Positions 18,484 to 27,457 of a DNA stretch of 64,000 bases are shown in pieces. Both the position numbers and the translations under genes were made by a program. Source of the DNA: Methanosalsum natronophilum. GTDB lineage: Archaea; Halobacteriota; Methanosarcinia; Methanosarcinales; Methanosarcinaceae. Below the pieces are notes generated by a model, which was given only the letters and a program-made list of their open reading frames with translations, made no database searches and was not told the DNA's origin. The stretch spans positions 1 to 64,000 of the forward strand of contig NZ_JANUCS010000012.1 of NCBI RefSeq assembly GCF_024808815.1, written 5' to 3'. How positions within the stretch are numbered: position 1 is the first letter of the stretch; every line of letters begins with the position of its first letter.

Positions 18484-18588
18484 TAATTTATGTTAGCTCT
18501 TTTGAGTGAATCATACATATATTCTTGACAAATATGCTTAAGTTTAGCTCCAAAACTATAATATAGTGAAACTTCATAAGGAGTCTCA

Positions 18589-19197
18589 ATGATTTTTAAT
18601 ATAGCAGTTTTAGCTTCTGGTAGAGGCTCGAATTTACAATCTATTATAGATAATATTGAGAACGGTTATATTCCAAATGCGTCTGTTAAACTTGTGGTCA
18701 GTGATGTAAACAAAGCATATGCACTACAGCGAGCTAAAAAGCACTCAATTGAATCATTATACCTAAACCCATTAGAATTCAAATCAAAAAAAGAATATGA
18801 AAAACTATTAATCGAAAATCTCCAAAAAAGAGGCATTGATTTAGTTTTATTAGCAGGTTACATGCGCCTTCTCGGAAATTCGTTCATATTACAGTATAAA
18901 AATAAAATAATGAACATTCATCCATCTTTACTCCCTTCTTTTAAAGGTTTAGATGCACAAAAACAGGCTTTGGAATACGGGGTGAAAGTCTCAGGGTGTA
19001 CAGTACATTTTGTTGATGAAGGTATGGACTCCGGTCCCATAATCTTACAGGAGGCTGTTAAAGTCTGTGAAAATGATACTGTTGCATCCTTATCTGAAAG
19101 AATTCTTGAAAAAGAACATATAATATACCCCGAAGCTGTAAAACTATTTGTAGAGGGTAAACTTAAAGTGGAAGGCCGGATTGTAGTAAATGATTAA
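18589..19197 (+). CDS. purN: Phosphoribosylglycinamide formyltransferase 1
   Basis: Transfers the formyl group of 10-formyl-H4F to GAR in purine synthesis. The 202 residues show LASGRGSNLQSI, the LLAGYMRLL core, the catalytic block IMNIHPSLLPSFKGLDAQ and CTVHFVDEGMDSGPII. The family's Asn-x-His-Pro-Ser is intact. A good AAGGAG lies before the ATG. It is the first gene of a same-strand run with glyA, folD, folP, metV and metF, which supports a true H4F pathway in this methanogen, alongside the formate-using purP elsewhere in the window. Confidence 0.95.
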   Translation: MIFNIAVLASGRGSNLQSIIDNIENGYIPNASVKLVVSDVNKAYALQRAKKHSIESLYLNPLEFKSKKEYEKLLIENLQKRGIDLVLLAGYMRLLGNSFILQYKNKIMNIHPSLLPSFKGLDAQKQALEYGVKVSGCTVHFVDEGMDSGPIILQEAVKVCENDTVASLSERILEKEHIIYPEAVKLFVEGKLKVEGRIVVND

Positions 19198-19255
19198 CTA
19201 AGGTTATTTTAACTAATTAATATTATCTTCATTAAAAAACAGTGGATGAGTAACA

Positions 19256-20500
19256 ATGTCTTATATTTCAGAAATGGATTCAGAAATAAGTAATGTTTTA
19301 GAATTAGAAGCTCAACGCCAACAAGATAAACTAAATTTAATAGCTTCAGAAAACTATGTGAGCCCTGCAGTTATGGAAGTACAAGGGTCTATTATGACAA
19401 ATAAGTATGCTGAGGGCTATTCTGGGAAAAGATATTATGGTGGTTGTGAATATGTTGACATAGCAGAAGATTTAGCGATTGAAAGGGCAAAAGATCTATT
19501 TGGTGCAGACCACATAAATGTGCAACCTCATTCTGGTTCAGGCTCAAATATGGCCGTTTACTTTTCAGTTTTAAAACCTGGAGACACGATTTTGTCAATG
19601 GATTTAACCCATGGTGGACATCTTTCTCATGGAAGCCCTGTAAACTTTGCGGGTCAGCTTTATAACATAATACCTTACGGTGTTGATAAAGAGACTGAAA
19701 AATTGGATTATGAAGCATTGATGGACTTAGCTAAAAAACACCGGCCAAAGATGATTGTTTGCGGTGCATCTGCTTATACTCAAGAAATTGATTTCAAGCA
19801 ATTTAGAGAAATCGCAGATTCAGTTGATGCTTATCTTTTATCTGATATTGCTCACATTGCGGGTTTAGTTGCAGCAGGAGTACACCAAGATCCTGTACCA
19901 TACTCTGATTTTGTTACAACAACTACACATAAAACTCTGAGGGGGCCAAGAGGTGGTATGGTAATGTGTAAAGAAGAATATTCAAAGGCCGTAGATAAGT
20001 CTATTTTCCCTGGTATTCAAGGGGGCCCTTTGATGCATGTTATCGCCGCAAAAGCTGTTGCTCTTAAAGAAGCCCAGACAACTAAATTCAAAGAAGATCA
20101 AGAAAGAACAGTTGGGAATGCGAAAAGATTATGCGATAAACTAGTTGAGGATGGATTCTATTTGGTCTCAGGTGGTACTGAGAACCACATGATGCTTATT
20201 AATCTAAATAAGCAAGGTGTGACTGGTAAAGAAGCAGAAGCTGCATTTTGTAAAGCTAATATAGTCTTAAACAAAAACACAGTTCCTTTCGAAACTAGAA
20301 GCCCATTTGTAACTAGTGGGGTCAGAATAGGGACACCGTCTGTAACAACAAGGGGTATGACCATAAAGGACATGGACAAAATAGCAGATTTTATAGATCA
20401 AGTCATTATTAATGAGGAAAGTGATACCACTCTTAAAAAGATTGGTGACGACGTCAAGAGCTTATGTCATAAGTATCCCATTTATAAAAACTTTCAATAA
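19256..20500 (+). CDS. glyA: Serine hydroxymethyltransferase
   Basis: PLP enzyme interconverting serine and glycine with transfer of a one-carbon unit to a pterin. The 414 residues are typical: [47 protein letters not shown], and the PLP lysine in [15 protein letters not shown]. Next to purN and folD the carrier is probably H4F rather than tetrahydromethanopterin, as shown for Methanosarcina barkeri. It lies 58 bases after purN and 8 bases before folD. Confidence 0.96.
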   Translation: MSYISEMDSEISNVLELEAQRQQDKLNLIASENYVSPAVMEVQGSIMTNKYAEGYSGKRYYGGCEYVDIAEDLAIERAKDLFGADHINVQPHSGSGSNMAVYFSVLKPGDTILSMDLTHGGHLSHGSPVNFAGQLYNIIPYGVDKETEKLDYEALMDLAKKHRPKMIVCGASAYTQEIDFKQFREIADSVDAYLLSDIAHIAGLVAAGVHQDPVPYSDFVTTTTHKTLRGPRGGMVMCKEEYSKAVDKSIFPGIQGGPLMHVIAAKAVALKEAQTTKFKEDQERTVGNAKRLCDKLVEDGFYLVSGGTENHMMLINLNKQGVTGKEAEAAFCKANIVLNKNTVPFETRSPFVTSGVRIGTPSVTTRGMTIKDMDKIADFIDQVIINEESDTTLKKIGDDVKSLCHKYPIYKNFQ

Positions 20501-20508
20501 TAGGTGAA

Positions 20509-21381
20509 ATGATGAGTGCACCTTCTTCGGAATCAAAGATAATCGACGGCAGAAAATTAGCAAAGAAAATAGAGACTAGAGTAAAAAAAGAAGTAGAGGA
20601 TCTAAATGAAAGAGGAATAAGTCCCTGCTTATGTTCTATTCTTGTGGGAAATGATCCTGCTTCGAAACTATATATCAAGCTCAAACATAAAGCCTGCGAG
20701 AGGGTTGGCATAACTGCAAAAGACTTTCAGCTATCTGCCGATGTATCTCAAGAGGAGCTAATCGATTTAGTTAAAGAGTTAAATAAAGATCAGAGTATCC
20801 ATGGCATATTAGTCCAACTGCCATTACCTCAAAATATAAATGATAAAAAGATAATGGAATCTATAGACACATCAAAAGATGTAGATGGTTTTCATCCTCT
20901 TAATATGGGTAATTTGCTCATTGGGAATGAGAAAATAGTTCCATGTACACCACATGGAATTATTCATGCTCTTGAAGAATACAATGTAAACATCCAAGGA
21001 AGCAACGCAGTAATTGTAGGACACAGCAATGTTGTTGGCAAACCACTTGCTTCAATGCTATTAAATAGAAATGCAACGGTTAATGTGTGCCACGTATATA
21101 CAAATGATTTAGCAAATTTCACAAAACAAGCAGATATACTAATAGTTGCTACTGGAGTGAAACATTTGATAAAAGCTGAAATGGTTAAAAGTGGGAGTGT
21201 TATCTTTGATGTTGGAATCACAGAGGAAGATGGCAAAATCTATGGAGACGTGGATTATGAAAATGTTATTGATAAATGCTCTTTAATAACTCCAGTTCCA
21301 GGAGGAGTTGGCCCAATAACTGTAGCTACTCTATTAGAACATGTTATACAATCTACTAAAATATCCATAAATGATACTTAA
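20509..21381 (+). CDS. folD: Bifunctional methylene-H4F dehydrogenase/methenyl-H4F cyclohydrolase
   Basis: Converts 5,10-methylene-H4F to 10-formyl-H4F, providing the donor for PurN. At 290 residues it is full length. It shows CLCSILVGNDPASKLYIKLK with the catalytic Lys/Tyr pattern YxxxK, VQLPLPQNIN, DVDGFHP, VGHSNVVGKPLASML and PVPGGVGPITVA. GGTGA lies just before two consecutive ATGs, so the start could be either; the second has the better spacing. FolD is uncommon in methanogens that rely only on tetrahydromethanopterin. Confidence 0.96.
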   Translation: MMSAPSSESKIIDGRKLAKKIETRVKKEVEDLNERGISPCLCSILVGNDPASKLYIKLKHKACERVGITAKDFQLSADVSQEELIDLVKELNKDQSIHGILVQLPLPQNINDKKIMESIDTSKDVDGFHPLNMGNLLIGNEKIVPCTPHGIIHALEEYNVNIQGSNAVIVGHSNVVGKPLASMLLNRNATVNVCHVYTNDLANFTKQADILIVATGVKHLIKAEMVKSGSVIFDVGITEEDGKIYGDVDYENVIDKCSLITPVPGGVGPITVATLLEHVIQSTKISINDT

Positions 21382-21436
21382 AGTAGCCCTACTTTTTATT
21401 GAATAGAAATAAAATCCATATTTAAGATTGGTTTAG

Positions 21437-22663
21437 ATGGTAATTGATTCGAGTATATGTGGATTAAATATTGGTGATAAATACCCAACTAGACTGATGG
21501 GTGTGCTAAACCTTAGTGATGAATCATTCTATAAAGCATCTGTGGTAGACGAGGACTCCTTACTTGACGTTGCTGAAGATATGATTTGCAAAGGTGCAGA
21601 TATATTAGATGTTGGAGGTAGATCAACATGGCCCTTAGCAACTCCTATTTCAAAACAAACTGAAAAGACACGGTTAATGCCAGCTTTGGACACACTTTGT
21701 AATAATTTAAACATCCCAATTTCAGTAGATACTATGTTTGCTGATATAGCAGAAGAAGCCTTGAACCGTGGAGCACATATAGTAAATGATGTATCTGGGC
21801 TGACCTCGGATGCAAATATGGTGACTGTGCTTAGGGAATACGATTGCCCTGCAATTTTAATGGCATCAAAAAACAAAATCGGTGATCCAAGAGGTATAGA
21901 TGAGGTAATATCTGCTCTTGGAGAGATTTTGAAGAAAGCACAATTGAATGAAATAGACACATCTAAGCTTATATTAGATCCTGCGATAGGAAAATGGGTG
22001 CCAAATAAAACCGCTACACATGATTTTGATGTTATTGATAACTTTGAAAGACTTAGAGTATTTAATAACCCGATTCTAGCTGCAATATCTAGAAAATCAG
22101 TAATTGACGCAATTATTAATAAACCTCCAGAAGAACGACTACTTGGTAGTCTTGCAGCAACATCAATTGTCGTTAATAAAGGTGCACATATTATCAGAAC
22201 CCATGATGTCGAGCAAACAGTTGATGTTGTAAAGGTCGCTACAGCTCTTCGTTCGTTGCCAATTGAGGATACTGGAAATGGGGTTTCTATAAAAGTATTG
22301 GATATAACTGATCAATCAGACTTGGTATATTATATGAAGTCTATAGGTACAACTGAAGCTGGCTGCCATATTATGAAAAAAAAATCGATAACAAAAACTG
22401 TTAAAATAACTAATATTTCCTCTACAGAGGCTCTTATAATAAAGCAGGAAATTCTTGCACGAGGCGGTGATGCAGCTATTCCTAAAGGGGCAATATCTCA
22501 TGAAATAGATGATGTTGATATAATTTTAATAGGAACTACTTTACAACTGGAAAAACTGGCCAATAAGCTTTCTTACCAGGCACGCAACCTACCTATGATT
22601 GCTCGAAAGCTTAAAAAGATATTATATACCAAAAAAAAATATATGAACTTGGATAAATTATGA
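21437..22663 (+). CDS. folP: Dihydropteroate synthase (FolP-like) with C-terminal extension
   Basis: The N-terminal 275 residues form a DHPS TIM barrel: LMGVLNLSDESFYK, ADILDVGGRSTWPLA, ISVDTMFADIAEEAL, IVNDVSGL and the phosphate/pterin Lys-Arg region AAISRKSVID. It would join p-aminobenzoate to the pterin, the first step toward H4F or a related carrier. About 130 extra C-terminal residues (from VSIKVLDITDQSDLVYYM) form a domain not found in short bacterial FolP. Some archaeal DHPS relatives act in methanopterin synthesis, so the product is not certain. It overlaps metV by four bases (ATGA). Confidence 0.82.
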   Translation: MVIDSSICGLNIGDKYPTRLMGVLNLSDESFYKASVVDEDSLLDVAEDMICKGADILDVGGRSTWPLATPISKQTEKTRLMPALDTLCNNLNIPISVDTMFADIAEEALNRGAHIVNDVSGLTSDANMVTVLREYDCPAILMASKNKIGDPRGIDEVISALGEILKKAQLNEIDTSKLILDPAIGKWVPNKTATHDFDVIDNFERLRVFNNPILAAISRKSVIDAIINKPPEERLLGSLAATSIVVNKGAHIIRTHDVEQTVDVVKVATALRSLPIEDTGNGVSIKVLDITDQSDLVYYMKSIGTTEAGCHIMKKKSITKTVKITNISSTEALIIKQEILARGGDAAIPKGAISHEIDDVDIILIGTTLQLEKLANKLSYQARNLPMIARKLKKILYTKKKYMNLDKL

Positions 22664-23271
22664 TCATTTCCGAAGACAAACCAATAGCGGAAATTCTTGA
22701 GTCAATAGAAAACCATAGCTCAATTTTTATTGTTGGATGTAATACATGTGCAGCTAAGCTTCATGTTGGCGGAGAGCAAGAAATTCTTTCAATGAAATCT
22801 GTCCTTGAGAATTCAGGAAAAAAAGTTGTCGGTTGGGCACTTCCAACTGCTGCATGCAGTATAAGGTCATGGGATCATTTAGCTGAAAAAGATAGGTCAA
22901 TAAATAAAGCAGATGCTTTGTTAGTTATGGCTTGTGGGAGTGGAGCATCAGTGATTAGTAAACTTGGAACCATAGATGTATTTCCATCTAATAACACAGT
23001 ATCTCTTGGAGGCTCATACAAAGGGGAAGTGCTACCAGATCAATGTAAAATGTGTGGTAATTGTACACTTTTTTATTTTGGAGGTATTTGTCCCTATTCT
23101 CAATGTCCTAAGAAGTTATTAAATGGTCCATGTGGTGGTTGTAGCGATGATGGGGCATGTGAAACAGATAATGACAAAGAATGCGTCTGGGAATTGATTT
23201 ATAAAAAACTTGATGAAAAAAACAGTCTTTATTTATTGGAAAGAATATTTGAGCCAAAAGTGAATAAATAA
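22660..23271 (+). CDS. metV: MetV-like methylene-H4F reductase C-terminal domain protein
   Basis: 203 residues. An N-terminal Cys-containing domain (FIVGCNTCAAKLHVGG, LPTAACSIRSWD, VMACGSG) leads into a Cys cluster typical of MetV (QCKMCGNCTLFYFGGICPYSQCPK, read as C-x2-C-x2-C and following Cys, then GPCGGCSDDGACE). In acetogens and some other microbes MetV is a small Fe-S/Zn partner of MetF that lets the reductase use electron carriers other than NADH. It is co-translated with folP (ATGA overlap) and sits just before metF, which fits a MetFV complex. Confidence 0.88.
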   Translation: MIISEDKPIAEILESIENHSSIFIVGCNTCAAKLHVGGEQEILSMKSVLENSGKKVVGWALPTAACSIRSWDHLAEKDRSINKADALLVMACGSGASVISKLGTIDVFPSNNTVSLGGSYKGEVLPDQCKMCGNCTLFYFGGICPYSQCPKKLLNGPCGGCSDDGACETDNDKECVWELIYKKLDEKNSLYLLERIFEPKVNK

Positions 23272-23288
23272 AGTCGAGCAACTTATGG

Positions 23289-24167
23289 ATGATCTATATG
23301 CAAGGCTCTTTTGTAGATAAAATAAGGTCTAGAAATTTTGTTATCACTGCAGAAATAACTCCTCCTAAAGGAAGTAATCCTTTCAATGCCATTGAAGATG
23401 CCGCACTGATTAGGAATTTAGTTGATGCGATAAATATAACAGATAACAATAGAGGAGTTATGAGGATGAGTCCTATTAGCCTAGGAAAGGTACTTCAACA
23501 ACAAGGGTATGAACCAATAATTCAAATGACTTGTAGAGACCGAAACAGGCTAGCATTACAGTCAGATTTACTTGGGGCAGCTGCTCTTGGACTCAAGAAC
23601 TTTTGCATTATGACAGGAGATCACGTTAGTTGTGGAGACCATCTAGGTGCAAAATCAGTATATGACCTTGATTCCGTTCAGCTAATATCTATGATTCGAA
23701 AAATGGAAAGTGGGTTTGATTTCAGTGGTAACAAACTTGAAGACCCACCTGAATTTATTTTAGGTGCAGTTTCGAACATAAACCCTTTAAAAAAAGGACA
23801 GATGCTAAAACTTCGCAAAAAAGCTACTTTTGGATTAGACTTTATCCAGACACAAGCGGTTTATGACACTGAAATGTTCAAGAATTTTTGTAAGCTAATA
23901 GGTGATTTAGAAACTCCAATAATTGCAGGAATAATTCCATTAAAGTCAGCTAGAATGGCTAGGTTCATGAATGCTAATATTCCTGGAATTCATATAGATG
24001 GCGAAATTATCGATAGACTAGATATGTCTAAAGATCCAATTCAAGAAGGTCTGGATATAAGCTGTGAAATAATTAAAGATATAAGTGATATATGCCAAGG
24101 AATTCATTTAATGCCAGTTGGACAACACTTAAATACACAAAAGCTACTTAAACAGGCTGGATTTTAA
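23289..24167 (+). CDS. metF: 5,10-methylenetetrahydrofolate reductase
   Basis: Flavin-dependent reductase making 5-methyl-H4F, 292 residues. Family features are ITAEITPPKGSNP near the start, INITDNNRGVMRMSP, MTCRDRNRLALQSDLLGA, IMTGDHVSCGDH, and the TQAVYDTEMF loop. A four-residue longer or shorter start is possible since two ATGs lie close together. With MetV upstream it probably forms a two-subunit reductase supplying methyl groups for methionine, separate from the tetrahydromethanopterin methanogenic path. Confidence 0.93.
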   Translation: MIYMQGSFVDKIRSRNFVITAEITPPKGSNPFNAIEDAALIRNLVDAINITDNNRGVMRMSPISLGKVLQQQGYEPIIQMTCRDRNRLALQSDLLGAAALGLKNFCIMTGDHVSCGDHLGAKSVYDLDSVQLISMIRKMESGFDFSGNKLEDPPEFILGAVSNINPLKKGQMLKLRKKATFGLDFIQTQAVYDTEMFKNFCKLIGDLETPIIAGIIPLKSARMARFMNANIPGIHIDGEIIDRLDMSKDPIQEGLDISCEIIKDISDICQGIHLMPVGQHLNTQKLLKQAGF

Positions 24168-24204
24168 AAGCCAGCTATAAATTGAAATTTAATGGACTTA
24201 TTTC

Positions 24205-25449
24205 ATGAAATCTACTCAAATTCAATGCGCACTCGATGGTAAGATCACTCCTGAAATGAAACAGACTTCTTTTACTGAAAATATTGATGAAGAATTGGTT
24301 CTTGAGAGAATATTAAATGGAAGTCTTGTGATAATGAAGAGAAAGTATAAATCACAAACATCTATAGGAGCAGGAGCTACTACTAAAGTAAATGTAAATA
24401 TTGGAACATCATCTGCATGTGTAGATATTGACGCCGAAATAGAAAAAGCACTAGTTGCTGAAAAATATGGTGCCGATACTATAACAGATCTTTCAATGGG
24501 GGGAGAAATTAAAACAATTAGGAGGCACATATTTAATAACACATCTGTTCCTATAACTACAGTTCCAATTTATGAAACTATTATTGAACATGGGTTAGAA
24601 AATTTAGAAACTGATCACCTTCTTAAAATGATAGAGCAACATGTCAATGAAGGGATAAGTTCTTTAGTACTACACTTAGTCGATAAAAAGTCACTTGAGC
24701 ACTTAAAAAGCTCAGGACGTATTATGGGGATGGTATCCAAAGGTGGCTCATTTACTAGCTCTTTCATGATAAAAGAAAACTGCGAAAATCCATTTATTGA
24801 ATATTTTGACGAGATTTTAGATATATTACGAAGAAAAGATGTTGTTCTATCACTAGGAAACAGTATGCGAGGTGGATGCGTCCACGATAGATTTGATTCA
24901 TCACAGGGTATGGAAATTGAAAGAAATATACACTTTGCAGAAAAAGCAAAATCATACGGCGTTCAAACAATTATCGAAGGACTTGGTGGTCATATAAATG
25001 CTTCTGACATTTCCCCTCACATAAAATACTATAAATCAAAAACAAAATTTCCATTGTTTGTAGCTGGTCCTTTACCTACAGATATCTCTCCAGGCTATGA
25101 TCATATAGCAGGAGCCGTGGGAGCAAGTATTGCAAGCGGTGCCGGAGCAGATTACATGTGTTATATTACTCCAGCTGAACATCTATCTTTACCTACTCCT
25201 ACACAAGTTAGAGAAGGACTGGTTGCATTTAAGATTGCGGCTCATATCGGGGACTCTATAAAATATGGATTGAGCGATAAAGATTATGAGCTTTCTAAAA
25301 GAAGATCAGTGTTTGATTGGAATGGTCAGATGCAGTATGCAATAGACCCTGAAAAACCAAAAGAAATGTGTCCAAAAGAAGGCCCTTGTTCTATGTGTGG
25401 AGAGTACTGTGCAATCCAGATAATGGGAGAATATTTATCCAAAAACTGA
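24205..25449 (+). CDS. ThiC-family radical SAM protein (HMP-P synthase or 5-hydroxybenzimidazole synthase)
   Basis: 414 residues, archaeal ThiC length. It has YGADTITDLSMGGEI, TTVPIYETI, MRGGCVHDR, PLPTDISPGYDHIAGAVGAS and DYMCYITPAEHL, all ThiC hallmarks. Family members turn aminoimidazole ribotide into the thiamin pyrimidine (ThiC) or 5-hydroxybenzimidazole (BzaF). The Fe-S motif at the end is C395-x2-C398-x3-C402, one residue shorter than the published CX2CX4C. No other thiamin gene is nearby; neighbours are one-carbon and cofactor genes. The choice between ThiC and BzaF cannot be made by eye. Confidence 0.82.
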   Translation: MKSTQIQCALDGKITPEMKQTSFTENIDEELVLERILNGSLVIMKRKYKSQTSIGAGATTKVNVNIGTSSACVDIDAEIEKALVAEKYGADTITDLSMGGEIKTIRRHIFNNTSVPITTVPIYETIIEHGLENLETDHLLKMIEQHVNEGISSLVLHLVDKKSLEHLKSSGRIMGMVSKGGSFTSSFMIKENCENPFIEYFDEILDILRRKDVVLSLGNSMRGGCVHDRFDSSQGMEIERNIHFAEKAKSYGVQTIIEGLGGHINASDISPHIKYYKSKTKFPLFVAGPLPTDISPGYDHIAGAVGASIASGAGADYMCYITPAEHLSLPTPTQVREGLVAFKIAAHIGDSIKYGLSDKDYELSKRRSVFDWNGQMQYAIDPEKPKEMCPKEGPCSMCGEYCAIQIMGEYLSKN

Positions 25450-25454
25450 TAATT

Positions 25455-26237
25455 ATGGACAAGATATACAAAGAACTGGAAATATATGGTATTCCTACCA
25501 CTATTATAAAAAAAGGAGACTCTATTGCTAACGAAATAGCTTGTTCATTAGATGAAAAAAATCTAACACTAAAAGACAAAGATATTATTGTACTTGCTGA
25601 ATCTGCAGTTGCAACCTCAGAAGGAAGAATTGTATCATTGGAAAACATCAAGGTTTCAAATGATGCTAGATTACTTGCTTCTAAATACTCTATAGATGAA
25701 AGAGAAATGGAGCTAATTCTTCAAGAATGTGATGAAATTATCGGTGGAGTACCTGGTGCTGTCCTGACAATAACAGGTGGAATACTGTCACCAAATGCAG
25801 GAATTGATGCATCAAATGCACCTCATGGGCATGTTGTTCTTTTACCATCAAATCCTACTGAAAGCGCATATCGGATAAGGAAAGTACTTGAAAATAAGTA
25901 TTCTTGCCGTATAGGGGTGATTATAGGGGATAGCAGAACTCAGCCACTTAGACTTGGATGTGTAGGCATTGCACTTGCAGTTTCTGGAATAAACCCAGTT
26001 ATTGATACAAGAGGCTTGAATGACTTATTCAACAAACCATTAACTATTACATACAGGGCACTTGCAGATAATCTTGTATCAACTGCACAGTTATTGATGG
26101 GAGAAGCAGATGAGGGAATTCCTTGCGTATTAATAAGAGGTCTTGATGAAGATATTATAGAAGAACCCATTGAGATTCCATTGTTCTCAACCAAAGAATG
26201 TATGTATTACAATAATATAAAAAGTAGTGTTGATTGA
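25455..26237 (+). CDS. CofE-like gamma-glutamyl ligase
   Basis: 260-residue protein of the F420-0:gamma-glutamyl ligase family (COG1478): GDSIANEIACSL, DKDIIVLAESAVATSEGR, a His in DASNAPHGHVVLLP and IGVIIGDSRTQPLRLGCVGIALAVSG. True CofE adds glutamates to F420-0. COG1478 proteins have also been proposed by comparative genomics as replacements for folylpolyglutamate synthase. Placement at the end of an H4F gene run makes a pterin-glutamylating role attractive but unproven. I used the ATG five bases after the previous stop; the frame opens earlier inside that gene. Confidence 0.8.
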   Translation: MDKIYKELEIYGIPTTIIKKGDSIANEIACSLDEKNLTLKDKDIIVLAESAVATSEGRIVSLENIKVSNDARLLASKYSIDEREMELILQECDEIIGGVPGAVLTITGGILSPNAGIDASNAPHGHVVLLPSNPTESAYRIRKVLENKYSCRIGVIIGDSRTQPLRLGCVGIALAVSGINPVIDTRGLNDLFNKPLTITYRALADNLVSTAQLLMGEADEGIPCVLIRGLDEDIIEEPIEIPLFSTKECMYYNNIKSSVD

Positions 26238-26376
26238 GGATTAAGACTTTATTTATAATCCATATAAGGCTAATCTTTTACTAATATATTTTTAAGGATA
26301 GGCAATTTTAAATAAGCCTATTGATGTTATTGGTTAATGTGCTAAAACTCTTTATTGTAACAGAAGAGGTTGTTGC
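26238..26376. other. Intergenic DNA with a 6-bp hairpin
   Basis: AT-rich spacer after the CofE-like gene. ATAGGC (26298-26303) and GCCTAT (26316-26321) can pair around a 12-base AT loop. No T-run follows, so it is not an obvious terminator. Nothing else is recognisable. Confidence 0.35.
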
Positions 26377-26496
26377 ATGAAATATCAATGGATTAAAACA
26401 TCCTGTGGCTATTTTGCAGTAGAAAAAGATGATGGAGATATAGCTTTACCTCTTTTAGTCCGAACCGATAAAGCTCATTTAAAAGACAATTCATGA
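26377..26496 (+). CDS. Possible small protein, 39 aa
   Basis: A short frame preceded by GAGGT about five bases before its ATG. It encodes a soluble, mixed-charge peptide starting MKYQWIKTSCGYFAVEKDDG. I do not recognise it. It could be a real small protein or the front part of a decayed gene; there is no continuation in other frames that I can join to it. It lies between the CofE-like and thioredoxin genes. Confidence 0.3.
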   Translation: MKYQWIKTSCGYFAVEKDDGDIALPLLVRTDKAHLKDNS

Positions 26497-26679
26497 TATC
26501 TCCAGAAACTTCTCTAATAAATGCATTTTTAGCCTAAACCACAAAAATGAAATATTCCAAATACCTTTTAAAATAGTAGCAATATTCAATTGACGTTACA
26601 GAAATGTATTGTTAGAAAAATAATTCATTAGAAAGTTAAGGTAAACTATCTATACTAAATTACTTTTGAGGTGAGATTT

Positions 26680-26949
26680 ATGAGTAAACCAGTTTTAATG
26701 GACTTCACAGCTACTTGGTGCGGGCCATGTAAGATGCAAAAACCAATTCTTAAAGAAATAGAAGAACGAATGGGAGAAAAGGTAGAAATCAAAGAAATTG
26801 ACGTAGATGAAAATAACGATCTAGCAGGAAAATATGGTATAAATGTAGTTCCGACCTTGATTATCGAAAAAGATGGAGAAGAAATAAAAAGGTTCACAGG
26901 CGTTACAAAAGCAGATGTTCTTGGTAGTGAACTTGAAAAATTGATTTAA
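26680..26949 (+). CDS. Small thioredoxin/glutaredoxin-like protein
   Basis: 89-residue thioredoxin-fold protein with the active site WCGPCK, the cis-Pro in VVPTLIIE and the usual fold order. It reduces protein disulfides; the electron donor (F420-, ferredoxin- or NADPH-linked reductase) cannot be read from sequence. The start is the ATG of MSKPVLMDF, with a perfect GAGGTGA site overlapping an upstream in-frame GTG. It stands alone between two long non-coding stretches. Confidence 0.92.
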   Translation: MSKPVLMDFTATWCGPCKMQKPILKEIEERMGEKVEIKEIDVDENNDLAGKYGINVVPTLIIEKDGEEIKRFTGVTKADVLGSELEKLI

Positions 26950-27457
26950 TATTTAATAGAATTCATATCCAAAATAAAAAAAAAATAATTTTTTGGGTAT
27001 GCTAATTTACTTTATACTGAGGAAAACTAACTAATACATTTAATATTGGTATTGCAAATAATTTTTTAGATAATGAAACAATTAATCTTATTTTTACTTG
27101 AATATAATTAGACTACGATTAGGATTTTGGACGTTATTGATAAATATTTAGTAACTTGTTATAAAAACTGCTATTCTCACTTTATTTAACTCGTAGATTG
27201 CATCTAGATAGATATTTTAGAGGACATGAAAAGAGCATACTGGCTAGCTTTTAGAGTCTATTTATCATGCAAATAAATCATGGTCTAAATCATTCCAGAG
27301 ACTTTGGTTCTAGAGTGTTAGGTCATTTACTATATGTTGGCTGAATAGTGCAAACCTTTATAAATGAACATGCTTTTATGATTGTTTGAAAGGATTAGAT
27401 GATTTGCTTAAAGTATAATTGAACTAACTCATAACTAGCAATCAGGAGAAACTTCAA
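26950..27457. other. 508-bp intergenic region, no gene seen
   Basis: Strongly AT-rich. A CCAAAA...TTTTTTGG inverted repeat with an A/T loop follows the thioredoxin gene and may end its transcript. CCTTTATAAAT near 27355-27365 looks like an archaeal BRE/TATA box about 95 bases before the next gene. A 15-codon frame at 27226 (MKRAYWLAFRVYLSCK) has a GAGG element but is probably chance. No tRNA or repeat array is visible. Confidence 0.4.

Noticed and set aside
25368-25454. Longer start of the CofE-like protein inside the ThiC-like gene
   Set aside because: The extra 29 residues overlap the conserved ThiC cysteine region in another frame and do not fit the family N-terminus.
27226-27273. 15-codon frame with a GAGG element in the region before the EMC6-like gene
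   Set aside because: Too short, no repeat or homology seen, and the surrounding DNA looks non-coding.
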